Shown here one piece after another: positions 26,049 to 36,077 of a DNA stretch of 64,000 nt (position 1 is its first letter; every line of letters starts with the position of its first letter). The stretch covers positions 744,001 through 808,000 of the forward strand of contig CP058931.1 of assembly GCA_024760505.1 (NCBI GenBank), in the 5' to 3' direction. The stretch comes from Nitrospira sp. (GTDB lineage: Bacteria; Nitrospirota; Nitrospiria; Nitrospirales; UBA8639). Both the position numbers and the translations under genes were made by a program. The notes under the pieces are model-generated. The model ran no database searches and was not told the DNA's origin. It was given only the letters and a program-made list of their open reading frames with translations.

Positions 26049-29000
26049 ATGTCGACATTTCGATCACGGTATGAGCTTGAAACGATTGAGTTAGCCAACT
26101 CAGGCGGCCTTGTCTTTGAGTTTTTTCAGAATGGCGGGTTATTCCGCGCGATGCGTGATGATGTGATGATTAATCAAATACTGGGCAACCCGCTTGAAGG
26201 ATCATTGAACAATATCTATTTTCGTCTCCGCACAGCTGATTCAATCACGTTCTTCCCGCTGATCGGACCCTCATCACCCAGCTCATTCGCGCATGCTCCC
26301 AACCAAGCCAGGTGGGAAGGGCACTGGCAGGATCTGGCGTATACCTGTTCATTGACGCTCCACCCGAAGGCAACCCTGTGGTTTTGGACTATCGATATTC
26401 AGAACACGGCCCCGACGGATCGTCTCTGCGATGTGATCTATACCCAGGATATTGGCCTGGCCTACGAAGGAGCGATCCGGAACAACGAAGCATATTGCAG
26501 CCACTACATTGATCATCATGTTCTGACTCACGACCTCTACGGACCTGTCGTCTGTTCACGCCAGAATCAGGCCTGCGGAGATCAACATCCCTGGTTGATG
26601 CAGGGATGTACGACCCATACCAGAGGCTTCGTGACAGATGGTCTGGCCTTTTTTGGTTTGTCGTATAAACACACCAATATCCCGGTTGGACTGACCCAGG
26701 ATTGCCTCGCGAGTGTCAAACAGCAATATGAAATGGCATTTTGCGGTCTGCAATCAGATATCCTCCGGATTGCTCCCGGTGAGTCCCGATCGGTCACGTT
26801 TTATGCCGAATATGTCCCGCACCATCCGGAGCCCACCCAAGCCCCTGACGCCAACCGTATTCAGCCCACGATAACTCGTATCGAACGATTACAAGAACAA
26901 CCACCCGATCGCGTGTTCACGCCGCAACCAGCCGCCGATACGATCTTGCACAACCTTTCGATGCTGACCGGACAGGATGTAAACGACGACGAGGTCCAAA
27001 ACCTCTACCCGGATCGACGACGCCATGAGGAAGTTCAAGACGGAAGGTTGTTGTCGTTTTTCTATGCGGATGCCATCCATGTGGTGTTACAACCCAAAGA
27101 GCTGCTCGTTGAACGCCCCCACGGCCATATTTTGCGTAGCGGGAGCGCCAGGATTCCGCAGGACGATGGGCTGAGTTCCACCACGCATATGGCCGGCATC
27201 TTTCACTCCCATCTCACCATTGGAAACACGTCGTTCAACAAACTGTTCTCCATTACGAGAACTCCCTTCAACATCTTCAAAACGAGCGGCCTGCGCATTT
27301 TCATCAAACGAGGTGCCACGTATCATCTTCTCGGGATGCCCTCGTGTTATGAAATCGGCTTGCACTCCTGCCGATGGCGTTACAAAACCGATCAGGGATG
27401 GATTGTGGTCAATGCCTGGGTCAGTCCCGAAGACCCCGCCGCGTTTGTGAGTATCGAGTCCGATCAGGCCGAGACTTTTGTCATCCTCGGCAATATGGTT
27501 CTGGGTAACCATGAACTGGATCATCAAGGCCATATCGATATTGATGCGGGGTCAGCCACCGCCACCTTACGGCCACATGCCGGTACGGAGATGACCCAAC
27601 GCTATCCGGATTCCCTTTTCTACATCACGACGTCAGAACCAACCAAAGTCGAGCATCTTGGGACAGATGACGAATTATTTACCGGTCACCAGTCCCGTGG
27701 ACTCCCCTATCTCACATTTCGTACCAAACCGGTGCAAACGTTTTCTTTAGCGATCACGGGTTCAATTATCGACGCCGAGCAGGCAAAGACATTATGCCAG
27801 AAATATCAGGTTCAGCCGCCCGATCTGCAGCTAGATCAACAGGCCGGCTGGTCATTTTGGCAATCACTCGGAAGACAATTTCACCTCTCACTCCCCAGGA
27901 CAAATCCGCTGTGTGACAAACTCAATGATATCTTTTACTGGTACGTCCACAATGCCATGGTGCACCTCACGATCCCCCATGGTCTCGAACAATTTTCCGG
28001 TGCCGCATGGGGTGTCCGCGATGTCTGCCAAGGCCCGCTCGAACTCCTGTTGGCCACCCAACACCAAACTGAAGCGAAACAGATCTTATTAACGGTCTTT
28101 GCCCAGCAATATGAGGGGACGGCTGATTGGCCACAGTGGTTTATGTTTGACCGGTTCGCCACTATCCAGCACCCGGAGAGCCATGGTGACATCATCATTT
28201 GGCCGTTAAAAGCCCTGGCGATGTACCTCGAAGCCAGCAATGATTTCAGCATCCTGGACATCGAGCTTCCCTATACTGAGCTGCCAAACTATGGCCGTAC
28301 CCCAACCCAATCAACTCTGCTACGCCATGCTCAGCGCACGATTGACGCTATCGAATCCCGCTTTATTCCGGGTACGGCGTTATCGGCCTATGGAGCCGGG
28401 GATTGGGACGATACCCTTCAACCTGCTCAATCCGCCATGCGCGAGCATATGGTCAGCACCTGGACGGTCGCCTTAACCTATCAAGTGTTCCAACAATTGG
28501 CCATCGCCTTTAGCAAGGCCGGGCTCCATACCGACGAACAACGGCTGCTGCATTTGGCCCGGCGAATCAAAGCAGACTTTAATCAGCATCTTCTACCGGA
28601 TGAGATCGTGAGCGGATTCGGCTATCGGCACCCGGATGGGCGTGTTGAACCCATCATTCACCCAAGGGATACGCGCACGAAGATTCACTACCGGCTGCTG
28701 CCGATGACCCGCAGCATGATTGGCGAGTTATTTACTCCTGAGCAAGCGCAGGATCACTTGCGGCTCATCCAATCCCACCTAAGCTTTCCGGACGGTGTCC
28801 GCCTGATGAACACACCGGTGTCCTATCAAGGCGGGGTGCGAGTGCTTTTCCGTCGGGCCGAAGAGTCGGCCCATTTCGGGCGTGAAATCGGATTACAATA
28901 TGTCCATGCCCACATCCGCTATATCGAAGCGATGTGCAAAATCGGCCAAGCCCGGAAAGCCTACGAGGCGATCCTGCAGATTCTACCAATCACGATTCAG

Positions 29001-29480
29001 GACCACGTATCCAATGCGGTCACACGGCAGAGCAATGCCTATTTCAGTAGCTCGGATGCGGATGTGCGGGATCGTGATGAGGCCGAACAGCTATGGGATG
29101 CGCTGCGGACAGGTCAGGTTCGGGTAAAAGGGGGGTGGCGCATCTACTCCAGCGGACCCGGTATCTTGATCAATCAAATCGTCAGCCATTTTTTGGGCTT
29201 GAGACTGTCGTATGACGATGTGGTCATCGATCCCGTCCTGCCCAAACAACTGGATGGCTTACAATTTGATTTTTTCCTCGATGGAAAACCCATCACCATG
29301 AGCTTTTTCATTGCCGTTGATGCACCGGCGATGGTCCAATCCGTCACCATCAATGGAACCGAAATGGGATTTACACGCGATCACAATCCCTATCGCCCCG
29401 GTGGGGTCCGGATACCACGCGCAGAGGTTTACCCCCTCCTGACCGACGGCCCCAATCGCATCCTCATCAGCGTAGGCTAA
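26049..29480 (+). CDS. GH94-type glycoside phosphorylase (cellobiose phosphorylase-like)
   Basis: 1143 residues from ATG 26049, with GGGAG 5-9 bp upstream; the longer frame from 25989 starts inside the hairpin and is rejected. No signal peptide, so cytoplasmic. The N-terminal beta-sandwich (about 1-290) begins S-R-Y-E-L-E-T; the catalytic (alpha/alpha)6 region has E-Q-F-S-G-A-A-W-G-V-R-D and G-A-G-D-W-D-D-T-L, equivalent to the GDWND proton-donor region of GH94, and a C-terminal jelly-roll part with I-Y-S-S-G-P-G-I. GH94 enzymes split beta-linked disaccharides or oligosaccharides with phosphate. The exact substrate cannot be read. Confidence 0.78.
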   Translation: MSTFRSRYELETIELANSGGLVFEFFQNGGLFRAMRDDVMINQILGNPLEGSLNNIYFRLRTADSITFFPLIGPSSPSSFAHAPNQARWEGHWQDLAYTCSLTLHPKATLWFWTIDIQNTAPTDRLCDVIYTQDIGLAYEGAIRNNEAYCSHYIDHHVLTHDLYGPVVCSRQNQACGDQHPWLMQGCTTHTRGFVTDGLAFFGLSYKHTNIPVGLTQDCLASVKQQYEMAFCGLQSDILRIAPGESRSVTFYAEYVPHHPEPTQAPDANRIQPTITRIERLQEQPPDRVFTPQPAADTILHNLSMLTGQDVNDDEVQNLYPDRRRHEEVQDGRLLSFFYADAIHVVLQPKELLVERPHGHILRSGSARIPQDDGLSSTTHMAGIFHSHLTIGNTSFNKLFSITRTPFNIFKTSGLRIFIKRGATYHLLGMPSCYEIGLHSCRWRYKTDQGWIVVNAWVSPEDPAAFVSIESDQAETFVILGNMVLGNHELDHQGHIDIDAGSATATLRPHAGTEMTQRYPDSLFYITTSEPTKVEHLGTDDELFTGHQSRGLPYLTFRTKPVQTFSLAITGSIIDAEQAKTLCQKYQVQPPDLQLDQQAGWSFWQSLGRQFHLSLPRTNPLCDKLNDIFYWYVHNAMVHLTIPHGLEQFSGAAWGVRDVCQGPLELLLATQHQTEAKQILLTVFAQQYEGTADWPQWFMFDRFATIQHPESHGDIIIWPLKALAMYLEASNDFSILDIELPYTELPNYGRTPTQSTLLRHAQRTIDAIESRFIPGTALSAYGAGDWDDTLQPAQSAMREHMVSTWTVALTYQVFQQLAIAFSKAGLHTDEQRLLHLARRIKADFNQHLLPDEIVSGFGYRHPDGRVEPIIHPRDTRTKIHYRLLPMTRSMIGELFTPEQAQDHLRLIQSHLSFPDGVRLMNTPVSYQGGVRVLFRRAEESAHFGREIGLQYVHAHIRYIEAMCKIGQARKAYEAILQILPITIQDHVSNAVTRQSNAYFSSSDADVRDRDEAEQLWDALRTGQVRVKGGWRIYSSGPGILINQIVSHFLGLRLSYDDVVIDPVLPKQLDGLQFDFFLDGKPITMSFFIAVDAPAMVQSVTINGTEMGFTRDHNPYRPGGVRIPRAEVYPLLTDGPNRILISVG

Positions 29481-29613
29481 AGCGATTTCCTGCAAAGAAC
29501 GCCGGCGATGGGGTTTTCGGGATGGCTGGGTCCACTGATTACTTTGCATTTTTTAATGTGTCGGTGAAGGCGAGGATGGAGACATGTGTGAAGGGAGAGA
29601 CGAACCGAAAAGC

Positions 29614-30810
29614 TCATAATTCCATTTTCCGTTGAAAGGAAGGGATCGTCCGAATCATAAAGTCACGAAATAAAGGGACGGTGAAGGCAAGATCACCATG
29701 TGCAGGGCTAAAGATCATTCCTTTGTTGATAAGTTTTGCTCGAACCGGACCAAGGCTTGTAACTTTCACTCCCAAAATCTCGGCAATATCGCCAGTACGA
29801 TGAGCATCCTGTCCGAGTTCCGCCATTGCCCTCAAAAAGCTTTTTTCACTCGGCGTGAGCCGCTCATAGCGAACACGAAAAAAATTTTCGTCGAGCCTTG
29901 GAATAACCGTTAACGTGGCATCTTAAATCACCTGCAATGAAATTGGACTGGATGTCGCGACATTCCATGCGACATAACCCCATTCCTGCAAAAAATACGG
30001 ATACCCTTTGGTCAGGCGGTACACCTCTGTTAATGCTGCGGGCTCGAAGGCGATTCCAGCCGCTTGCGCAGGATCTTGCAAGGCCTTGGCTGTATCTTCT
30101 TTTGTCAATGCACCAATATTGGGAAAGCTAAAAAGCCTCTCGGCATAAGATTTTGACTGACCGGCCAAACCAGGAAGAATAGGCAAACCCGCACCCAACA
30201 GCACTAAGGGGAGTTGATGCTGTTGAATTTTGTGCATCCCCATGATCAACGCCCCCAATTCTTTCTTGTTGAAATATTGAATTTCATCAATGAAGATAGC
30301 AACAGGAACTTTCCGATTATCAGCAGCCTCACCTATGGCGATGAAGAGATTAGGCAAGTCCACCTCCAAATCGCCACTATCTGCAGCGCCTTTTTCTGGC
30401 TCGATATCCAATCCGATGCTGATATCACCCATTGTGAGTTTGAGTGCCCCGATAAAACTTCGAAGAACTGCTAGCCCTCGTTTGACCTTGTCTCCGGTTC
30501 CCGCAATTCGATCCAGGTCATAGAGGAGACTCCGCAAATAAGGGGCAATCAACGGACCTAATGCTTTACCTTCGTGTGCCTCGATAAAAATGGTCCGGTA
30601 TCCCTCATCATCTGCCATTCGTTTAATCTCGTTGAGCAGAACTGTTTTGCCCACACCGCGAAGGCCCGTGAGCAACATGCTCTTTTCGGGACGCCTTTGT
30701 CGTACTCTTCCGAGCAGAATCCTGGCTTGCTCTAAAACTGGGTCGCGCCCAACTAATTCTGGAGGGGGAGAGCCCGCACCGGGAGAAAATGGGTTTTTGA
30801 TAGGATCCAT
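29614..30810 (-). pseudogene. AAA-type ATPase gene with in-frame stop
   Basis: From ATG 30810 the frame encodes 295 residues: N-terminal N-P-F-S-P-G-A-G, Walker A GLRGVGKT (49-56), Walker B I-F-I-D-E-I-Q, and the usual NTPase core of the large STAND/archaeal-type family. A TAA at 29923-29925 interrupts it. The same frame continues for about 100 codons (D-A-T-L-T-V-I-P-R-L-D-E... to M-E-L) with a winged-helix-like domain (S-E-K-S-F-L-R-A-M-A-E-L-G, T-G-D-I-A-E-I-L-G-V) and ends at 29614. A single CAA-to-TAA change would explain it. The two parts match one ~397-residue ATPase/wHTH protein, so this is probably a recent nonsense mutation. Confidence 0.85.
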
Positions 30811-31359
30811 GATCGAATTATACCAATTTATAGCTATTTATACACGAAATTGATAATAAATTAGTATAAATGGAAAGGAAACCCGAAAGGCTTTCCCTGC
30901 CTTCATTTACCGGGTGATTGGGAACTAGCCTTGTGCTAGGACAAAATCGCATAGATCGGAGAAGCAGACATCCGTAGTTCAAGGAGGGAAAGCAGCTGGT
31001 TCTTAATCAGCAGCCCGTAGGTTCGACCCCCTACATGGCCCACCATTTCAATTATGCCTTGCCTCGTTTCCCACAAAACCTATTATGAACCTATTTCTGG
31101 AAGTTGGGAGCGTTTTTTTCTTTGTACTTTGGCATTGGGTAGAGATTTACTAATATTGTTTTTAAAATTCCAAGAAATAAGGGAAGGCCAAATTTTCTCG
31201 ATTTTTCTTTTGGTGCTGAAATGACAACTACAACATCGGGGAACGGTGTTTCATGTCGTTGACTTCAACTCCCTCGGTATGCGATTTTTTTTGCAGGCCG
31301 CATGTTCAATTCGTTTCGGAGAAACCATTTTTTAACCTTATTGATTAGGGAACATAATA
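30811..31359. other. Intergenic stretch with degenerate tRNA-Lys
   Basis: 549 bp without a gene apart from the tRNA-Lys relic. The sequence after the relic shares the downstream block with that at 22.6 kb (ATTTC, GCCTTGCC, GTTTCCC) and the block at 17.9 kb (AAAACCT and TTTCTGGAA). Confidence 0.6.
30967..31045 (+). pseudogene. Degenerate near full-length tRNA-Lys relic
   Basis: It can be aligned with the tRNA-Lys over most of its length: CCGTAGTTC and AAAGCAGCTGG, then TTCTTAATCAGCAGCCCGTA, GGTTCGACCCCCTACATGGC and CCACCA. The acceptor and D arms no longer pair. It is the outermost of the four copies and the CCA is kept. Confidence 0.75.
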
Positions 31360-31791
31360 ATGGTGAGAAGATTTCTGCAGTTTGTTTCCTTGCCGAAGGT
31401 GGCTTCTCTCATAATGACCTGTGCCTCGATGCTCTATTGGGGCAGTGGGCAAGCGGCAGGCGCGGCCTCCCCCGCGACGCAACAAACCCCCGTGTTTTTT
31501 CCCCAGGGCTATTCCCCTCCCGGCTATAATCCGCCGCAGCCAGGATACGAATACGCTCCCAACCCCCGGCACAATAGCTACAGACCCTTTGAAGAAAATT
31601 ACGGAGGGCCGACCTACATTCAACGGAAAGCTCAAGCTCCCTACGTGACACAATATGGGGAACCCGTTCTGGAGGAATGGCAGTATTCCGGTGGCTACCA
31701 AGGGGCGTTAGACCGTGGAGAAATCCACCATCAACCCGGGTCCGGGAGCAACAGTCACATTGCTCCCCCCACTCAAGGCAAGGGTCAATGA
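31360..31791 (+). CDS. Secreted Pro/Tyr-rich protein
   Basis: 143 residues; ATG 31360 preceded by AGGGA. A signal peptide (about 1-33, ending G-Q-A-A-G-A-A) is followed by a low-complexity mature region rich in Pro, Tyr, Gly, Gln and Asn: P-Q-G-Y-S-P-P-G-Y-N-P-P-Q-P-G-Y-E-Y. Likely exported and disordered, perhaps a surface or adhesion-related protein; no family recognised. It lies just outside the outermost tRNA-Lys relic. Confidence 0.62.
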   Translation: MVRRFLQFVSLPKVASLIMTCASMLYWGSGQAAGAASPATQQTPVFFPQGYSPPGYNPPQPGYEYAPNPRHNSYRPFEENYGGPTYIQRKAQAPYVTQYGEPVLEEWQYSGGYQGALDRGEIHHQPGSGSNSHIAPPTQGKGQ

Positions 31792-32175
31792 CCGGGCAAG
31801 TTTAGTCCAACACTCGGAATCAGGGTCAAAAACCCATTCAGTCGTGCCACATCTTCAACCCCTTTTTTAAAAAATTCCTGATCTCATGGCCAGGAGAAAC
31901 CGCTCAAGGACCTCTAATTTAGGTGTCTCTACGAGAAAATGCGGATGGAGAAGAATCGGGCATAAGAAATTCAACAATCTTTTGGCCATCAAAATCAGGA
32001 AGGGAGACATTGAACAACGGCCCAATAGTGAAGGGAAAAATCCATAAGAGATACCGACCGATCCGGGACCTTTTTAAGCCACCCATCTCAAGCGACCGTA
32101 TGAATTCCCATGTTGTGTGGTAAATTGGGAAGATCATTTTTTCAGGATGGACAAACTTCAATCTCCGGTTAATCC
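31792..32175. other. Intergenic region before adenine deaminase
   Basis: 384 bp with no gene seen; only short shadow frames. No promoter consensus stood out. Confidence 0.4.
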
Positions 32176-33210
32176 ATGAACCAGAACGAACTCGAACAAT
32201 GGATTCTTGACCTTCCCAAAGTCGAGCTTCACCTTCATATCGAGGGGACCCTTGAACCGGAGTTGATGTTCGATCTCGCGAAGCGTAACGGCCTCTCTCT
32301 TCCCTTTGCGACAAGTGAGGAGCTGAAGCAGGCTTACAACTTTCAAGATCTGCAGTCCTTCTTGAATATTTACTATGAAGGCTCGCGGGTTTTACGACAG
32401 GAACGTGATTTCTTTGATCTGACCTGGGCCTACCTCACACGCGTGGTGAAGGAACATGTCCGCCACGTGGAAATCTTTTTTGACCCCCAGGCGCATATGA
32501 ACCGTGGGGTAGACCTTCACACCGTCATTTCAGGTATTCACGCCGCACTCGAACAAGCTCACACCGAACTGCATATTTCTTCCAAACTGATCCCCTGTTT
32601 CCTTCGCGATCTCCCTCCCGATTCTGCCAGACAGACGCTGGGAAAGATCCTGGGCTATCGTGACTGGGTATCGGCTGTGGGGCTGGATTCTTCCGAGAAG
32701 GGGCGTCCTCCTGAGCTTTTTCAGGATGTCTTCGATCGCGCACGGACTGAAGGATTGCTGACCGTGGCTCACGCCGGGGAGGAAGGACCTCCGGAATATA
32801 TTTGGCAGGCCCTCGAACTACTCAAAGTCGCCCGCATCGACCACGGAATTCGTTGTGTTGAGGATGAACCACTGGTCCAGCATCTGGCACACACTCAAAT
32901 TCCTCTCACGGTTTGCCCTCTCTCGAATGTGAAACTCAAAGTGTTCCCCTCACTGGGTCATCATAATTTAAAGGTGCTTCTCCAACGAGGTTTATGCGTG
33001 TCGATCCATTCCGATGACCCTGCCTACTTTGGGGGGTACATTACCGACAATTATCTTGCCGCTCAGCGCGCGCTCAATCTCCAGCCAACCGATATCCTTC
33101 AATTGGCGAAGAATGGCGTGAAGGCCAGCTTCCTGTCAGATACAGAAAAGGAAAAACTTATTGGTGAAATTCAGTGCCATGCCACAAGGCTAAAGCATTC
33201 CCATTTTTAA
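32176..33210 (+). CDS. Adenine deaminase (adenosine-deaminase family)
   Basis: 344 residues. Metal ligands: H19-x-H21 in ELHLHIEG, H-A-G-E-E-G-P (about 203-209), D-H-G-I, and S-D-D-P-A-Y-F-G-G-Y near residue 278. In the family, A-Y-F-G-G-Y after SDDP and HAGEEGP mark the adenine-deaminase branch (EC 3.5.4.2) rather than true adenosine deaminase, so the product is probably hypoxanthine from adenine. It is convergent with the hypoxanthine phosphoribosyltransferase gene, which uses that product. A hairpin terminator follows. The adenosine alternative is not excluded. Confidence 0.86.
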   Translation: MNQNELEQWILDLPKVELHLHIEGTLEPELMFDLAKRNGLSLPFATSEELKQAYNFQDLQSFLNIYYEGSRVLRQERDFFDLTWAYLTRVVKEHVRHVEIFFDPQAHMNRGVDLHTVISGIHAALEQAHTELHISSKLIPCFLRDLPPDSARQTLGKILGYRDWVSAVGLDSSEKGRPPELFQDVFDRARTEGLLTVAHAGEEGPPEYIWQALELLKVARIDHGIRCVEDEPLVQHLAHTQIPLTVCPLSNVKLKVFPSLGHHNLKVLLQRGLCVSIHSDDPAYFGGYITDNYLAAQRALNLQPTDILQLAKNGVKASFLSDTEKEKLIGEIQCHATRLKHSHF

Positions 33211-33229
33211 AAGCCCCTATTGGGGTTTT
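33209..33229 (+). terminator. Terminator after adenine deaminase
   Basis: AAAAGCCCC-TATT-GGGGTTTT hairpin ending in T4, directly after the stop codon. It is short but well placed. Confidence 0.65.
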
Positions 33230-33332
33230 CTCCGACGGACTGCTTGGCAGGCATTCAGTTCTAATCGTTTGGATCTTTTCCTACTGGGCGGGACTCACTT
33301 TACAGAGCTTTCGTTTGCCGGAAAGATTTATT

Positions 33333-33878
33333 TTAGCGGGCTTCCCGGCTTTCCCGCTCAACTGCCGCTAAATAGGGTAAAGCCCGACCTGCACCTCCTA
33401 GGTCCAAGCCATACCCGATTACCCAGACATCCGGAATCTCAAATCCGACGTAATCTACCCTGAGAGCTACCTGATGACGGCTTGGCTTATCCAAGAGGGT
33501 ACAGAAACGCACCCAGGCCGGCTGCTGTTGTTTCAGATATTCATGCACCGCGTGCAACGAGAATCCTGAATCAAAAATATCATCGACGACCACTACCACT
33601 TCATCTGTGATATGAGGGAGTTCCTCCCTCAGAAAGCTGACCGACCCGCTGGCCTCACTGGTGCCACCATAGTGTGAAACTTTCAAAAACTCCACTTGTG
33701 GCTCGATACCATGGTGTGAAAGGTGTCGCACGAGATCAGCCAGGAAGACAAAGCTCCCTGTCAGCAATCCAAGCAGGATGGGTTGTCGGGTCGGCAAATC
33801 GGTTGCGATCAGTTTGGCTAATTCGCCAACCCGTGTCTCAATGGTGTTCTCATCAATTAGGACAGAATGAGGAAGCAC
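33333..33878 (-). CDS. hpt: Hypoxanthine phosphoribosyltransferase
   Basis: 181 residues. It joins hypoxanthine (or guanine) with PRPP to make IMP/GMP. The PRPP-binding signature EVVVVVDDIFDSG is at about 93-105; L-L-T-G-S-F-V-F-L-A-D-L-V and V-S-H-Y-G-G-T-S mark the type. The C-terminal Y-V-G-F-E-I-P-D-V-W-V-I-G-Y-G-L-D holds base-contact residues. It is convergent with the adenine deaminase gene, so the pair would recycle adenine to IMP. ATG 33878 begins MLPHSVLIDE; no strong ribosome site was seen. Confidence 0.92.
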   Translation of the reverse strand: MLPHSVLIDENTIETRVGELAKLIATDLPTRQPILLGLLTGSFVFLADLVRHLSHHGIEPQVEFLKVSHYGGTSEASGSVSFLREELPHITDEVVVVVDDIFDSGFSLHAVHEYLKQQQPAWVRFCTLLDKPSRHQVALRVDYVGFEIPDVWVIGYGLDLGGAGRALPYLAAVERESREAR

Positions 33879-34572
33879 GAAATCCCTTCTATCAATTCGT
33901 GTGTAATGAGATTCTTGATTATTCTACATGGTCACTGCAAGCCGAGGAGACAAAAAATGTCCACAAGCCTAGAAAGGCCTACCCCCTAGGACCTACCTGA
34001 CCTACGGCACAGGCTCTTAATATTGTTTGGCTTTTATCAGAATGTGAGAATGTGCCATCACGAAACCGGGGTAAGACCATACAGTTTATTCGCGTCAAAC
34101 GCATCAATAAGGCTCAGCTTCTCGAAGACGGCCCGCTACGCCTCCGAACGCTCTCCACGTGTCTCTCCTTCCCAGTTGGATTCACAAAACTTCATACCAA
34201 AAGGGGTAGCATCACCAGGATAAAGAACAATGAAGGATTGAAGGGTACATGTGAGAAAAGAAGATATGGAAAACATTTAATCTCGCTGTCGAAAAAATAT
34301 TTGTACCATTGATATACTGACGACTGTGAGCCTCATGCGGTTATGGTCCATGCGAGGGTCAAATGAAGGGCGCTGAACCGGATGGTGTCACTGATCGGCG
34401 CCATTTATTGGAAAGAACTTTTTCCACCGACGAACGAGCACTGACAATTTTCAGCATTTGTGAATGGTACAACCATGCCGAGGAATCACCCGACTGCCTC
34501 GTCGAATAGCCCTATGGCGTTCGAATTGCATTTACTAAGATACCCATTTCCATTTGAATTCCAGACAACCAT
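33879..34572. other. Long intergenic stretch, nothing recognised
   Basis: About 690 bp between divergent hpt and SLT-lipoprotein genes. Only short, uncompelling frames are present. No repeat or RNA motif was identified. Confidence 0.4.
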
Positions 34573-35199
34573 ATGATTTCGACGCGAGTGATTTCTTGTC
34601 TGCTGGCGATGGCCATCGCACTGTTAGCGGGATGCGCATCAATGCCCCCAAGGCATCAGGAGAATCTGTGCACAATATTCGACCAATACCCCGAGTGGTA
34701 CGATGCGGCTAAAGAATCCCAGGAAAAATGGGGCACCCCACCACACATTCTCATGGCCTTCGTCAAACAGGAGTCGGCGTTTCGCCACGACGCGACTCCC
34801 CCATGGGATTGGTTCCTGTTCATTCCACTCGGACCCCAATCGTCGGCAGAAGGCTATGCCCAAGCTAAAGATGAGACATGGGAGGAATATGAGGATGAGG
34901 CCGGTGGTGTCTTCAGTAGCCGCTCAACCATGGAGGACGCCTTGGACTTCATCGGCTGGTACAACAATAAAAGCAGCAGAGAGCTCGGCATTTCCAAATG
35001 GGATCCCAAGCGCCTCTATCTGGCTTACCATGAAGGTCGCAGCGGCTATAGGCGTGGGAGCTACAAACGAAAGCCGAAGGTAGTGCGCATCGCGAATCGT
35101 GTGGATTGGCAAGCCAGGCAATACGGAGCGCAGTTGCGTCAATGCGAACATCGGTTCAGGTGTCGACACTGGTATCAATTCTGGCCATTCTGCAGCTGA
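34573..35199 (+). CDS. Lipoprotein with lytic-transglycosylase-like domain
   Basis: 208 residues. The lipobox L-L-A-G-C puts the lipidated Cys at residue 21. The mature part begins with an SLT-like region: P-P-H-I-L-M-A-F-V-K-Q-E67-S-A-F-R-H-D, where E67 matches the catalytic Glu of lytic transglycosylases, followed by G-Y-A-Q-A-K-D-E-T-W and a late Y-L-A-Y-H-E-G-R-S-G-Y. The domain order fits an outer-membrane-bound transglycosylase cutting peptidoglycan. The C-terminal C-x-x-R-F-R-C-R-H-W-Y-Q-F-W-P-F-C is unusual. Confidence 0.8.
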   Translation: MISTRVISCLLAMAIALLAGCASMPPRHQENLCTIFDQYPEWYDAAKESQEKWGTPPHILMAFVKQESAFRHDATPPWDWFLFIPLGPQSSAEGYAQAKDETWEEYEDEAGGVFSSRSTMEDALDFIGWYNNKSSRELGISKWDPKRLYLAYHEGRSGYRRGSYKRKPKVVRIANRVDWQARQYGAQLRQCEHRFRCRHWYQFWPFCS

Positions 35200-35410
35200 T
35201 ATTCCAGCTTCGGATCAGGTCAGGGTATTGTAACGGGGACGTGTAGAATCGATTTATCCGCATGGCTTATTGTACAGGATCTGTGAACAACCCTCTTTAC
35301 CGAATCCCAATCAGAAGTTGCTCTATTCGATTACTCTATCCTGCCGCATTCCAATCAGGCCTTTCTGTCTGAAATGACCCCTCTGAAAAATAGTGTCCGC
35401 GTTTTAAAAA

Positions 35411-36077
35411 TTACATGGGACAAACATGTTGGGGTGACCCACTCGCGTTTACACCAGCCATTTTAAATATGAGTGCAAGGAGGAGATTATCTTTGAGCAA
35501 TTCTCGTGTGATATGACACCGTTCCGTGTATCCCGCCGAAGCCGGGTCTCCCGTCGAGGAAACACTCTTGGCATAGCAGTCTCCTGCGCAATTGAACTTT
35601 GCGATGCACCCCTGGCACTTCGGCATATCATGCACATTGAGTTTCCCTAAACGATCAATCGCTTCATGATCCAGGACGAATTTACCGTCTTCCTGATTCC
35701 ACGCTTCATATTGAAACAACTTGGCTCGAGGATTCGAATGTTGGAGAACTTCATTGCATGAAGTCACAATTCCACGTGAGGTGACCAGGAAGTTGCTCGC
35801 ATCACTGGCACCCAAAAAAGTCTCACGGTGTTTTAGGGAGGCCGCTGAATAGTCCAGTTGGATTCCAAATCCGGCAGCCACTCGTCTTGCCTCACGGAAA
35901 TGATCAACGAAGATCTGACCATCGAGATGTTCAATCTGGTCCTTGAGGTTTGTCACGTTTGTAGCATCGAAGACCGGTTGGAAGTGGAGACTTTTGCATT
36001 AGACAGGCAATCTTCTATGCTCTTGAGTTTCTTAATATCTATTCCCGCCACCACTTTACGAACATGAATTGTCAATT
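35411..36077 (-). pseudogene. Broken radical SAM/SPASM protein gene
   Basis: From 35956 the frame encodes a SPASM-type domain with its cysteines: T-S-C-N-E, C-Q-G-C-I-A-K-F-N-C-A-G-D-C-Y-A-K and Y-T-E-R-C-H-I. SPASM domains bind auxiliary Fe-S clusters in peptide-modifying radical SAM enzymes. Upstream, the next frame reads L-T-I-H-V-R-K-V-V-A-G-I-D-I-K-K-L (about 36075-35990), and restoring one A in an A4 run near 35992 would join it to S-L-H-F-Q-P-V-F-D-A-T-N-V. The N-terminal radical SAM core with its CxxxCxxC motif is not present in the window. It is therefore a truncated and frameshifted remnant. Confidence 0.72.

Noticed and set aside
33879..34572. Possible riboswitch or small RNA in the long gap before the SLT lipoprotein
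   Set aside because: No conserved riboswitch core could be matched by eye.
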